Shown: positions 24,080 through 36,837, counted from the first letter of the stretch. The stretch is DNA of 64,000 nt from Trissonchulus latispiculum (GCA_030248195.1 JASAND010028097.1:78651-142650); one strand, 5' to 3'. Notes: generated from the sequence alone by a model not told the origin. Numbers and translations: made by a program.

Positions 24080-27077
24080 ATCTTCAATAATCACTTTCCG
24101 AGCAAAATCTAGTACTGTTATGAATTTCGTACTAACTCTATGGTGATCAATAAGTCTGACAGTTTCGGTATATGCATAGGGCTTAACGAACACGCCAGTT
24201 CACAGTCAATAGACAAACAATGCTAGAACACTCCAAAACAAAGACGCGGTTTCTGACTTTTTCAATAAACTTTAAAGGCAGAAGTTGTACTTCATTATCG
24301 ACAGAGAATAGCAACAAAGCAAACTTCTTGTTATTATTAATAATGTTTTTTCCATCAAGCATTGGGACAAAAACTACTTTGGAGAAACGTTCATTGTATC
24401 GCTAGACAATTCCACAAAGGAATAGAATCCTATTCTAGTCAAGATTACAATGTCAAACTAGATGTTTTTCGAAAGATTATCCATAAGCTTTCGAAATTAA
24501 GCAAACAGGATTTTTAAGTAGCAGTAAAAACAAAAACACACATTGCAGGTTTGTTTCCAGCCTACCAAAATTCGGGAACGAGACTGCTGGCAATCCTGCA
24601 CGTCAAGAAAATGATGACAAAGCTTTCAACAATTGAGACACTTCAGTTCTAAATTTGAGGCTTGTAAACTTGGAATCGAAAAATGAGTGGCAATTGTGAC
24701 AGACACCTACGTTAAAAAACCGACACACTGAAGACAGCGGCGCTACAAATGGAGTAAAATTTGAAATATCGTTCCGTTTTGGTTTAACATTAATTTTAAA
24801 CATTACGCGCTCGTTGAAGTTTAAGCAAGTATTTTGAACAGCCAGCTGTGCCTATCGATTTTTCCATTTTCGGGCGATTATTCTGCCTAAGATATTCAAC
24901 ACTACAGGAATTAATTTCGTCCTAAATAAAGCCTTTACCTATTCAATTTATACACCTCCGATTGGTTGATCCGCTTTTTTGTTGAAATTTCTACATCTTT
25001 CTCTTCACCCTCATCAAACACTCACTCACAATCAGATCTCAATCTCAGTCTCAATCTCAATCTCAGTCTGACAATCACTCACAACCTTTTGGACGATATT
25101 AGCTCATAAAGGAATAAAGAGGAATCAGTAACGCTAATTGTGAATTCGATGATCTCGATTCGATTCGAATTCGATGATGTGTCGCCGGACAGTTTTTCGA
25201 CTGATCGTTTAGAATCCATCAGGAAATGGCAAAGCGAATCCACCATTCAGCGGTACCGTGTCTCGCAAGTATTCAGAGGCATTGCCAGATTGCAAACAAT
25301 TGCTAACATATCTCGTCAGAAGTCCATAGCATGGTCAGAATTATAATGAAATGAGCCAACTGAGCAACCTTGTGGGCCAGTTTTCAGGGGCACGAATGCC
25401 CCAACGCCCCAACATAACATTAGAATTGAAGTTTTTATTTGGTTACACAGAAAATAAACAAGAATGCGGTTTAGTTATTGTTATTCATGAGTAGTTTCAG
25501 TATCGACTCTCAGTGCGCCGAAACTGAAAAGCCGAAACTGCGCATATGTAAAAAGCATCTGCTGTATTTTTGATCACTGGAAAAGCTCTCAGAGAATAAA
25601 GTGTGCTGAAAAATTATCAGAACGGGTCATTCTATTTATTCCTTTCTATAGAAAGGAGAAGAGAAAATCACTAAGGGGTTTCAAAAGTGAGAACCTTTAT
25701 GTTGAGGCAGGCTTAAATGACAGATTCAATACATAATGAATCGAATGCCATCACAGAGTAACCATTAACACAAAGCTGATATTCATTTAAGTTGCATTGA
25801 TTCCTCGGAAATTTAAACAGGTTGAAGTTTGTTCAACCACGATATGGCGCTTAATTAATAGCCTTAGAAGCCTGTCAACCTGTCCCGTATAGGCGTATAT
25901 ATAAAAGTATTCTAGGAAAATTTAGTCCACCATTCCAACTGCATTGTATTTGACAGGCTTCAGTTCACTAAATCTCACACTCAAATTATCTCAGCTGTCC
26001 GTTTTGCAGAAACTCCACTGTAGCAAGTCTGAATCTTATTTTTGTCTTTAACTTGGCCGTTTAAAGGTAACAAAAATGAATGGATTGTACTCTTGCTGTA
26101 AGGAAATACAAAGGAGCAGGTAAAATTGATATTCGAAATAACTGTTTCATTAATGCATCGCCAGCCACACGATGTAGGCACTTTGGTAATTAAAGTTTTG
26201 AAGCTTTTTAAAATGCGAGAATACTAAAATTTGGGTAGGAGTGTACAGACTACTTAGTTAGAATAGAGTTGGGATATTGCTTAGTTGCATGTCGTAAAAC
26301 AGGAAGCATTAGTGCAAGAAATGCCAATTTGCTTTGAATTACTCAAAAACCCAAAAGGGACCCATGGTAATACCTAAAATTTTTAACCAAAACATTAGAT
26401 ATTAAATTACCAAAACTAACATAGTTACAGCTCGGAACCTGTAATCCGCATTGTTTGTGTGTCGCAGAAAACCTAGGTATATCCTAATTAAGTTCATGCT
26501 GAATTCTGGTGGTAGAAAATTATGTAATGGTAGACGGAGCGGAGAATGAGACAATCTAGATCTTAAATGAGATGAGCATGTTATGTGAGTGAACGTCTCT
26601 TGGGCAGGAGGACACAGCAGGCACATTTTCTGATTGCATTAACTAGCAAAGTCAAATTATTGAGGGGAAAACGTCGCCGCCTCTTTAGAAGAAAGGAACA
26701 GATAATCGTTGTGGAAGCAGTTTGGAATGGAACCAAAGAAACAATGAAAGTGCTGGCGCTGTTAGTGGAGCTTTCAGCAAATTTTAAAGCCAAATTTGTA
26801 AAATTGGTTTAAGTGCAATCAATCCTAAACTTAGTAGCTGTGGAAAACGCAAACTTTTTTCGTGAATTAGAATAACGGAAATAAAGAAATAATGAGAAAC
26901 AGAAACGATCCAATTAAATACCTAGCTAAATTAAAAATTTCATATGATAAAAGGAAATTACCCACTACTTCATTAGGATGTTCGAAGGACGCAAATCTGA
27001 CACACTTACATTTGACTTGCTTAAAGATAAGGTCTTAGAATGTGGAAAGAAAACTAAGGAATTTGTCGTATTTTTAG
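24080..27077. other. Intergenic region upstream of the CBM48 gene
   Basis: No exon with a recognised domain. A CTCAATCTCAGT simple repeat occurs at 25,030-25,070. The promoter and first exon of the CBM48 gene probably lie here. One candidate is a 48-codon open frame starting at the ATG near 26,892 (MRNRNDPIKYLAKLK...), but no convincing donor was found. Confidence 0.3.
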
Positions 27078-30000
27078 TTACAGAATGGCCCAGGTGGATA
27101 CTTCTAAGTGGTGAGTATTGTTGTTGAATTCTATTGTTATACCTATAGCGTTTTGTTTCACAATCCAATGCTAAATCGCCTGATTTATAGTTAGCTCGAG
27201 TTGGACCTGCCTATGTAAATATGAAGTATAGAAACTATGAAATTGCAGGCAATATGAAGGAAACTTACTACTAAACTGATTTCTTAACTGTTTCTTTCGA
27301 GGATTCTGAAGTGCTGGTGCTGGTGCTGAAGCGCAGGTGCTGAACTGCCATTCTTTTTAATTTTTGGAGACTTCCAAACGTTGCTTCAAATGTCAAGCAG
27401 ACAAAAATTCAGTAACAGGTTCAGTTACTACTTGTCAAAACGGTTGTTCCTTTTACTGACTATTATTTATTGCGACATCATTATTCTACTATTTTATTAT
27501 TATTTCCATTATTTTTATATTACTACCGTTGTATTATTTTTATAGCTTTGGCGATATTTCTGGCATATGTGATTACTAGATTAATAGATACAGGTAAGGC
27601 AGAGTGGTTGGCTATAATTTACAGAGTTTCAGAAAACTTAACTGATCTAGTAAGTTAGAAGTTAGAATGGTTGCACTTGAATACATTTTGAATCGACCGG
27701 ATTTTAAAATGAAAATAAAATCGTTGGTTTTTGTGGTTTATGCATATTATATTTTTGATTTCCAAAGGTACCACGAGGGAACCAAGATTTATTGATTTGG
27801 TACAGTACAAGTACATAAATATGAAGCTTACTTTAATTCGATTTTATGCAGAATACATTTTGATAATAGTAAACCTACAGAGGGGGATGATGTTGACCAG
27901 CTGACCGCTGGTTCTAATTTTCAGTACCCGTAAGACTTATCTCTTGCAGATTTATCACTGTCGCAGTATTATTTTGATATTTAGTCTGGGGTCCACAAAT
28001 AGCTAATGACGACGATACTGAGATGAGAAAACTCAGGCGATTGCGTCAACGTTCAGCGGGATTGGATAGCCCACATCGAAGTCCAAGAGGTTCCATTCAG
28101 CAAGAGGTTATAAGTTTGGCAAGCCCAAATCCTGAAAGCAAAGCTACGTTGAAAGCACCCTCACAAGTTTCGGAAAAAAGAACAAGTCCTAATGTGTCAC
28201 CACAAAAGACTGATTCCCGAGCCACTGTCTCAGAATCGACGTCTCAACCTCAAGGTTCTAATCAAGTTACTAGAACAATAGAAAATCAACTTGGACTGAA
28301 GAATGTTCTGAACCCTATTCAACCAGGGGTTCCCAAGTCCAACTTAAATGAGGGATTGGGCAAGTCAAAACCATGGGAATATCATCATGTTCCTAAAAGT
28401 GTAAAAAGAAAGGTTGGTGGGAAAACCTTGGAAGATTAAACATGTATTAGTTACTTCATTTTGGCTTGCTTAAAGACGTCAACGGTATCATGGGATTTAA
28501 TGCAGCGTTGTCAGATGGAGGCTAAGTTGGACCCCTCTTCTTCTACAATATCGCCTTCGACTTAGCATGCGTTTGTAAGCGTCTCCCTGACTGTTACAGT
28601 GCAGTGGTAACGTTCTTCCCTCCCCACCCAAATAGAACACAGAATTTCTAGACTTTGTCCAAACTATTAGCTAACTCCAAACTAAATAACGTAAAGTTAT
28701 GCTCAGACCTTGTTTACGTTTTCTTTGCAGCTTCATAAAATCGTATCTGCAGATTCGAATTTTCACCGAAAAGAACACGACGTCGTAAGAAGGGGGGTTA
28801 CCCGTTATCAGAAAATGGCGTCCCAGCTAAAAATACCTATCAACTGTTTGGCTCCGTCGCCTGTTGGTTCACCTATTCGTCTTGGATCACCTGATCGAGT
28901 TCATCAGCAGCCTAAAGATGGTCAGCACTTTCGGATTGAGTTAGCAACTCTTCTGTTTCTGCGCAGATTCTCTGAATGTTTTCAGCAATTCCTTTTCCAG
29001 TTTTCTGCATTCGGTCCATACACACACCCATACAATGAAATTGGCATCCTTAGTACATTTCTGCTATTATGAGTGCAACTTTATTCAAGACCATCAACTG
29101 CTTTTGTTTGGATTAGCAAAATTGTCAATTATTGTCAAGAATTTTCATATTTCGTATATAATTTTATTTGTATTTCATCATTCCAGCGTATTATAAGCCC
29201 GTAATGAGTAGTCCTTACAAAGATGGTGTTGACAAGTATGATGGAACAAAGGATGTCTGCAGGGTGTGTCATTTAAAATTTTTATTTTAATCTTCAATAT
29301 TCAAATTTGTATTATTCAAATCCTCAGTACAGTAAACAGACAGTTCCCTTTTGTTCCAATGGCAATTGCAATTAAGTAAACTCTAATATTAATTGTTATA
29401 ATTCATAATATAGTTCAGATGCTTTTTGAGCACTTCTTCCATCATAATTTGTTCAGCCATTTTAGTATTGTCGCAACACTGTTGCCATGGTTCCAGTCAA
29501 ATTTCAGTGGCAAGGAGTTGCTGATGAAGTTTATTTAACTGGAAGCTTTTTCAGTTGGAATTTGAAGGTATCGCATATGCAAGAATACTGTTCATCGACC
29601 AAACCAAATCAATTAAATATGGATTAGTACTATCCAAGAGCATATAAGACAAGAGTATGTCAATTGGCATGCTCTCTGTTATCAGAGAAAACCTATGTAG
29701 CCTTCGCTAAATGATGAGCTTCCCCGCAAATTAGTCCCATCACTTCAAAGAAATTCTCTCGCTGTTCTTATGACTTGAAGCTCGAAGCAGACACTAAATA
29801 AACGAACACTCCGCTCACGTCCACGTACCTCATGTTCCGTTGCGAAATACTATAGCGTCGCCGACAGTAAATCCTTTAATTTCTCTTATTTATGTGCTGG
29901 ACTGACAACGGTGCAATTTCTTTTATGATGCGCTAAATCAATGTTGATTGATAGGTACATACATAACACATTTAGCTGATATTTTCAATTGAAGATGTGG

Positions 30001-30276
30001 ATGACCTAATTTTGAGGTTACTTTCAGTTGGCAATCCCTTGGAGGCACTCATTTCATTGATCTTCAGATTCAAGACAACCTTTAAGTTTTTAGATACCAA
30101 TGGAGAAAATTAAGGATGACGGAATCAAGCAGGTATATCAAATAACATTAAAACTACCAGAAGGCCATCATGAATTCAAATATATGGTCAATGCGAAGTG
30201 GGCCCTTGATGAAGTCTCTCCAACAATACCCAACAAACTTGGTGGTTTCAATCATGTCATGCATGTCAATAAATGA
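27078..30276 (+). CDS. Membrane-anchored glycogen-binding (CBM48, AMPK-beta type) protein, 5' end unresolved
   Basis: Exons: 27078 (or 27084)-27110, 27546-27593, 27985-28412, 28731-28920, 29187-29263, 29466-29567, 30094-30276 (TGA). Every junction is phase-consistent and most donors and acceptors are good. The donor of the third exon may instead be at 28400. The first two exons together encode one hydrophobic helix (WILLSALAIFLAYVITRLI), preceded by TEWPR. Next come an acidic patch and a basic stretch (MRKLRRLRQR), about 200 residues rich in Ser, Pro and Gln, and a CBM48 glycogen-binding domain split over the last two exons (VKFQWQGVADEVYLTGSFFSW, then LPEGHHEFKYMVNAKW and NKLGGFNHVMHV). The protein ends right after this domain; it lacks the ASC/beta-CTD region that AMPK beta needs to bind alpha and gamma. 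Inference: it tethers glycogen to a membrane, like vertebrate STBD1 in layout but with a different CBM family. The start codon and N terminus were not identified. Confidence 0.78.
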
Positions 30277-31000
30277 AACTAGCCTCCAAAATTATTAAAT
30301 TACTAAAAACATGAGGAACCTAGTGTCTAAGTAAGTGATTGAATGTGGACTCTCGAAAGCAAGACGGGAATTGAAACCTCTTGGCACATTTTCACTGATA
30401 CATAATTTGATGATGCATGTATCACAGTTCAATCAGAAATGGACAAACATGCCAAACGCCAAAGAACATTAACCCGAAAGTGACCTAATTTAGACCATTA
30501 GATGGAATTAAGCTAATAGAGGTGTCCTAACGGGTAATGCCGATTTGGTGATGTGAGTCGGAGTGGTGTAGTGTCAGGTATCTATCGTCTGGCATAAGCC
30601 AAGCCAGCTTTTGGGTGAATAAAAATTTTAGTTTCATATTCTGTGTTTACTGTGTGTTCATTTTTAAATTTTAGATGACAATTAGCAATTCCTGTCTGTA
30701 TGCATTTAGAAATGGGCAGACCGTTTTTTACTTTCCTCTTCGTACGTAGATAGGAAAAGCTTCACTTTAATTCGGAGATAATAAGGATTTTTGTTGAGAC
30801 ATACATTAAGGATTCTAGAAAACTAGATAATTAGGTATTTTACCACCTCTTCATAGATGTTTTCTTCACAATTTAATCCTTAACATTCTATTTTGGTATT
30901 GCGCAGTTTCCATAGACAATCTAAGCTTCTTTCGAGGGCATGTATTGCCTTATTATTTGAAAGCGTAAAGGTGGGATGTTTAACGCATTTGGGTCAGTTC
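30277..31000. other. 3' UTR and spacer after the CBM48 gene
   Basis: AT-rich; it holds the polyadenylation signal at 30618 and nothing else that I recognise. Confidence 0.35.
30618..30623 (+). promoter_or_regulatory. Candidate polyadenylation signal of the CBM48 gene
   Basis: AATAAA lies 342 bases after the stop codon at 30276, in the same orientation, and is followed by a T-rich stretch. Confidence 0.4.
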
Positions 31001-31008
31001 TGTCAGGC

Positions 31009-32176
31009 CAGAGATGGACGCGGGCCGCGGGAGCCCGCGGGATCCCGCGGGATCCCGCGGGACGGGGCGGGATGGGACGACAACCTTTGTCCCGCGGGAT
31101 CCCGCGGGACAATAATTTCTTATATTTACTTCAAAATTAGGGAATTTTTATGAAAGCTACATATCAGTTTTCAAAACATTACAGTCACACTTCAAATTAT
31201 TTTATAAAATTCAATTTTAAGGTAATATAAGTTTCATTTGCTGTGCTGGTTTGCGTATCTTTTCTGATTGAAAGTTTATTGTTTAATTTCGAGTATACGC
31301 AGGTAATGTAAATGATTTCGAAGTTGTATAAAGTGTTGATTATGTATAACCAGTCAATGGTTTTATTTTTAACTTAAAGACGTGACAAAGCTAGAGACTT
31401 TTGAAACTTGGCTTTATCTGCATTGCCTAATTTAATCAGTTATAATTTGCAAACCAGCTAGTTCTAACAGTGCAATGCAATAATCATGGAACCGATGAGA
31501 ACAAACACTATTCTGCTGGAGACCATATTGAACGAACCTCAAGCTGCGAAAATTATGAAACGCAAGTTAAATTTTAAAACATGCAAATCATGTATCAGCA
31601 TCACATTGAAATTAGACCCTAAAAGTTTTAGTTTTAAGCCAAAAATTTCTGGGAAATAATCAGTAGGAAATAAAGAAAACCGGATCAAGGCCGGATCCAA
31701 TCTCTTGACCCAGTGATCCGATCCGAAAAGTGGCCCAAATTGACACGTGAGTCGGTTCCATCGCTTTTGTACGGCAGTAATTTTCTGATTCCGCTAAATC
31801 TGATTTTATTTGGCCAATTTGACCAATATTTTGAAATCAACAATTGATATTGTTTGCTTGTAGACGATATAAGCATTTCACATTTTTACACACAGCAGAT
31901 TATTTGAATAATAAATTAAGTACTGACTTTGCATCTTAGCAAGCAAAAATAAATAGCGTAAAGTTTACAGAACAAACTTATTTTAAAGTTTCATATTAAA
32001 TTAGTATTAATTACCATTAATTTTAGCTAATGAACCAATTAAGAAATTATGCGGAATTTTGCGGGACGGGCATTATCGAATTTGCGGGACTGCGGGATCC
32101 CGCGGGACGGGACAAGCAAATTGAGTGCGGGACGGGACGGGACGGGACGAAAAATTTCGTCCCGCGTCCATCTCTG
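31009..32176. mobile_element. hAT-like non-autonomous element with CCCGCGGGAT arrays
   Basis: The termini are CAGAGATGGACGCGGG and CCCGCGTCCATCTCTG. Flanks are a perfect 8-bp duplication, TGTCAGGC, at 31001-31008 and 32177-32184. An 8-bp duplication plus CAGNG-type ends is the hAT hallmark. Both ends carry GC-rich arrays (GATCCCGCGGGATCCCGCGG; GGGACGGGACGGGACG), while the middle is AT-rich and non-coding. Length 1,168 bp. Confidence 0.88.
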
Positions 32177-32234
32177 TGTCAGGCATCACTTCGTCGTTCC
32201 GTAACCAACCCTTCGGTGGAATTAACCGCAAATT

Positions 32235-32394
<160 letters not shown>

Positions 32395-32440
32395 TGTATT
32401 TGTTGGGTCGACCAAACCCTGGTGTACTGCTTTGGTTTTA

Positions 32441-32839
32441 ACACGTAATGATAAGAGTATGACAAACGTGCAGTGAAGGCCAAAACTATGCAATGCGCGC
32501 TGACGTCTGACCCCACACTAACTGATCCCCTCTCACACCGTCCCTAAATGGGTACGTGCTCCAAACGGAGGTTGCTCACTGCTTTGTATGTTGCTTAACA
32601 GGTTGAAATTAACAGGGGCCAATTTGGGGGTGGGCTTAAGCGTTTTTTATATTTGCGTAGTTGCGTACAGTTGCGTAGAAAACAGGCTAAGCGAGTGAGC
32701 GACCCCCGTTTGGGACTATGTACTGTACCCATATGGGGCGGTGTGAGAAGGGCTCAATTTGTCAGCCGATAGAGCGCATAGCGTAGTTTTGACCTTCACC
32801 ACATCTGTGATGCTTGTCATACTTTTATCATTATGCACT
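32441..32839. mobile_element. Imperfect foldback element
   Basis: Left GTAATGATAAGAGTATGACA pairs with right TGTCATACTTTTATCATTA. Inner blocks also pair (CACTGAAGGCCAAAACTA-like against TAGTTTTGACCTTCA; CTCTCACACCG against CGGTGTGAGA). The ends resemble those of the 7740-8080 family (TGACAAGC next to AGTTATTA). Confidence 0.65.
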
Positions 32840-33479
32840 ATTCATTCTTTAAAGTATACTTTAGTGGCGACGAGGAACTGGTTTACTTTCTGCGATGGCA
32901 GAAAGAAATTTTGGAAGAATTGACTGTTTTGACTCTAATACCATGAGTTGGGAGTCCTATATAGAGCAAATCTAAGAGTATTATTTTTAATTTTAATGTT
33001 TAGTTACTTTTTAATTATTTTTTTAATTAATTAATAGGCAATCGAGTTAAACTTCGGATTCCCAGCTGGAAAAACGTCATTAGGGGAGGGGGGAGGAACG
33101 AAAATCATCGGGGATGAGATGAACTCCAGGAACGACCCCATCTCCCCCGCCCTTACTAGAGTGCGTGACGAGCCGGTGATTCGGCCGTATATTGCAAACC
33201 GGCTGATTGGCCGGTCAGTTCATGGTTTCCGATGGTGCATAATACAGTACTCGTTTCGTTGTTATGTATGTTATGTTATGTTACATACTTATACTCATAT
33301 TGTATTCATAAGTTAATCTCATATTGCACTCACGTGGTCGGTCATCACAGGCAGCGTCTCATATTTGGCGATTTCAAGCAGTACAAAAATCATTGCGTTT
33401 CGTTTATGTATCAGGTTTTGATGAGCTGAGCTTATGTAAAAAACGTCAAACCAAGAGTCCATAATTTATTCCTTAATAT
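32840..33479. other. Spacer between foldback elements
   Basis: No coding signal. It has a G-rich patch (GGGGAGGGGGGAGG) at about 33,083 and otherwise AT-rich sequence. Confidence 0.3.
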
Positions 33480-34140
33480 TATAGAAGAAGAGTAAGCCAC
33501 TAGAGGGCTCTCTTCTTGGCATTGCGTAACGGTGCTCCGACCACAATACGCGAATGTTCCCCCGTTTGGTGGGGGGGGGGGGTCGACACAAGCATACCCC
33601 CTCCCCGTTTAGTGGGGGGGTATGCAAAAGGGGTCCCCGTTTGGTGGGGGGTGGGCAGAAAGGGGTACCCGTTTGGGGGGGGTCGCCAAGTCAGGCTAAG
33701 ATTGGATGAATCTGATTGGTTGTTGGCGATCCCCTCCAAACGAGGACCTCTTTTGTCTACCCCCCCCACCAAACGGGGACACATTTTCCATACCCCCCAC
33801 CAAACGGGGACCTCACTTTGCTACCCCCCCCCCACCAAACGGGGACCCATTTGCGAATAGGACAAAAACTACCGTAATCCTCTGCTCTACCCCCCCCCCC
33901 ACCAAACGGGGAGGGGGTCTCTGCAATCTGATTGGCTGTTGGCTACCCCCCACCAAACGGGAACCTCCTTTCTGCTACCCCCCACCAAACGGAGAGGGGG
34001 TATGCTTTGTCGAAGAGAGCTACCCCCCACCAAGCGGGGGAACATTCGCGTATTGTGGTCGGAGCACCGTTACGCAATGCCAAGAAGAGGAGCCCTCTAG
34101 TGGCTTATTCTTCTTCTTATAAGTGCAATTATGCACTCTT
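33480..34140. mobile_element. Foldback element with CCCCACCAAACGGGG arrays
   Basis: The outer arms are near-perfect inverted repeats (AGTAAGCCACTAGAGGGC on the left, GCCCTCTAGTGGCTTATTC on the right), continuing inward through GGCATTGCGTAACGGTGCTC and CACAATACGCGAATGTTCCC. The interior holds about four GGTGGGG-oriented and eight CCCCACC-oriented copies of a 15-base motif. The right tail carries AATTATGCACTCTTGG, like other foldback ends in the window. Confidence 0.85.
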
Positions 34141-36270
34141 GGTCAAACCTTTATCTATAGAAATGAACAGGTCAAACTTACAAGAGGCTGTCTGATTATC
34201 GTATAAACGTCTGTAATTTAAGCTTTCATGTTAATTTTTAAATATTTATTTTAGCCTATGCATTACATTACACTCATATTGCATATTAGGGACATTTTAT
34301 TTTCTAAGAAATTGGTATACCAAAAAATTTCCATACAGTTTTTATTTTCTTCAGTTGCTTAGCCCCAAATACAGTCCTTTCCAATTCATTTAGCATTTCA
34401 ACAAGCATATGAAGTCTTCAACGCGACTTACTTCATAAGTCTGATAAGTCTCCCGTGAACTAGTGGAGATGCTTGTCTCTCAATGAAAGGCTCAACCGAA
34501 ATAAGCCATAAATTGTCCAAGACGCTTTTTATGTACAACCGATTAATTCTTGCGCTTCTGAACAGACTCCTTGGTACCAATCAACTAAAACTCGCCTCAC
34601 AAATGTTACAGTATAGCAACCATCCATTCCCCATTCTTTGAAAACTTTGTCCCAAGAATACATTAATTGTCTCTCTCTGACTGTCAGGCAGCTTACATTA
34701 TTGTAATAACGCTATTATTTTTCTCTGCTTATCACTAAAAAATGCATTGGTCCTAGGGTCTTATGAAAACCACTTTATCAAAATTTTGAGGGAGAAAACG
34801 GTTATCCGTAAGTCTAGCAATAGGCCGGCTAAATTGTCACAGGTTGCCCAACCTGCATCTGACCGCCCGTAGCCTAAAAACGCCCAATCTTGGCATTAAA
34901 GTAAAAGTTGGCACAAGTGATACCTCAATCTCAGGTCAGAGAACGTGCTAGCCTTGGCGTCACTATGGCAGAGTACAGTAGTATCGGTCGGGGATGATAC
35001 ATTCTACAATTAATTTTTACTTAATTTAGCATGCATAGAGATTAGGTACTCCATTAAATCTTTCCTCTGCAAAATGACTCTGCCAAAATAACATGTGTTA
35101 TACCGACGATTTGGCTGCACAAACTTTCTTGACAGATATTGAGCAATATCAGTTAGTTAATTTATGTAATTTTCAATTAAAGTTTGTAGCTGAAAAGATT
35201 ATTCAATTTTACAATTTTGGGAAAATGAATTTTGTTTCCATGTCTGAACTTATCTTTTGAAGATTAATCTGCCGCTTCGAAAGTAACTTTTGCGTAGGTC
35301 GAGCGATATGTCTCTCTGCTTAATTATATATAGATGGAACCACCTGTACCTAGAAATGGTAACAGTCTCTGTTTGATTATTTCTTTTGTTGTAAGCCTAC
35401 ACAGCCTGAATGAGTGCAGAGGTGTAAAAGATTAACCAAGTCTTGAAAGCTAGTTCAATTGTCCGTGCACCAAAGCTAGTTACTGTCGCCTGGTTACTTA
35501 TCTCATCGTCTTAGCAGAACGCTGCAAACTGGTCTTTCCTGTAGTTTCTTTAGCGTCAGTTCTTTAACATCTAAAATAGTCCATAAATAAAAAGGTTAAT
35601 TTATGTCGATAAATGAAATACAAGCTATAGAAGGCTCAAACTAAGACAGCAATAAGTGGTAATTACATTGCCCCTCTCCGTCTATCCTTAAAAGTTGGTT
35701 CCATCAGTTTTCCTTGATCAGCAACACTTTTACCACTTCTATCAATGTTGAAAAAACATTCCTTAATAAAATTGATCATACATTATCAGAAATTGCATTG
35801 TTGTCACGGTCGCGTGTAAAAGTTTTGGATTCCTAATGCATCCATTTTCTGAATTTTTCTTTGGTTTCATTAAACCGATAACTAAAGCAAATGTTTACAG
35901 AAAGTTCAACATGAGCGAAGATCGAAATTAAAATTTATAATCCAAATTACATCAAAAATTAATTACATTTAAAATATTCAAAGAAATGTGCATGGCAAGA
36001 TGTATGTAGCCAGCAGAAATCTGGCTGCGCGTTGAGATAGAGTGATCTAAGCGCCGACTTCATCATTAGTCAGAAGTTTGCAAGTTCATCAACAACTAAT
36101 CACAAGCCACAAGTCCATACTTGTTCTTTCGTTCTTTCATTTGTCTTGCCCATACGGTTTGAAACGGTTGAGGTTTGCTCCCATCAAACTGTGTGGGCTG
36201 GCTGGCACGAAAGCGTCGTCTAACATGTCACTACAGTTTGGGGACGAATTCAAACTTAAGCTTGGTTCGA
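34141..36270. other. Gene-free, AT-rich region
   Basis: I find no exon, RNA gene or clear repeat. The short frames have no family signature. Confidence 0.35.
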
Positions 36271-36274
36271 TTTT

Positions 36275-36350
36275 GCCTGGCTGGCTCAATCGGTAGAGCG
36301 TTGGCCTAGATCGCCAAAGGTTGTGGGTTCGATCCCCTTCTCAGGCGCCA
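36275..36350 (+). tRNA. tRNA-like sequence with an encoded CCA, probably tRNA-derived
   Basis: D stem GCTC/GAGC, a perfect anticodon stem TTGGC/GCCAA around CTAGATC (anticodon AGA), and a T loop TTCGATC. The acceptor stem GCCTGGC/CTCAGGC has one mismatch and one wobble. AGA would mean Ser, yet the long variable arm of tRNA-Ser is absent. CCA follows the discriminator base, which eukaryotic tRNA genes do not encode. A retroposed tRNA or SINE head is therefore at least as likely as a gene. Confidence 0.45.
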
Positions 36351-36837
36351 ATTTTTCGGGACGGAGGTGCTGTAGTGACAATCTTAGATTCGTTCGTTCT
36401 TTCATTGTGACCGGTTGCACAAAAATTGATCTTCCAGTTTCAGTTTCATCAAGCCTAAAGCTACAAGTCACAAGTTTACAAGTCCCTGCAAATAGCTGAA
36501 AACTCCCACAAGGTAAAGCATGACTTGTGGCGCTCAAATATTAATAAATAAAAAAGTAATATTAAGTGAATTTGCTAACTTACTGAGCGATGACGACACT
36601 TTCTCACACAAGCGTAACAGGCAACAAATGAACCGGAATTGCAGCTCCAAATTTTGGTATAAATTTGAAACATTTACAATGTTTTGAATTGACTATTTAC
36701 GCTGATTTATATAGTCTTTATTCGTGTGGTAATTAATTACTTGCTTTGCTTTTCCTTTATCCATTTCTTTACTACTTATTTACTTATAGCATACGATCCC
36801 AGAGGCAGAGACCACAAAGCTCTAGCCAACCCAGCTT

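Noticed and set aside
25140..25346. 68-residue frame beginning MNSMISIRFEF
   Set aside because: No recognised family, no splice partners in phase, and no conserved motif; left unannotated.
27085..27111. ATGGCCCAG... as the start codon of the CBM48 gene right after an acceptor
   Set aside because: This phase cannot join the next exon without a stop; another phase of the same exon (WPRWILLSG) joins cleanly and completes a transmembrane helix.
33500..34195. Pro-rich frames (PPPTKRG-like repeats) on both strands
   Set aside because: They arise from the CCCCACCAAACGGGG array of a foldback element and occur in several frames at once.
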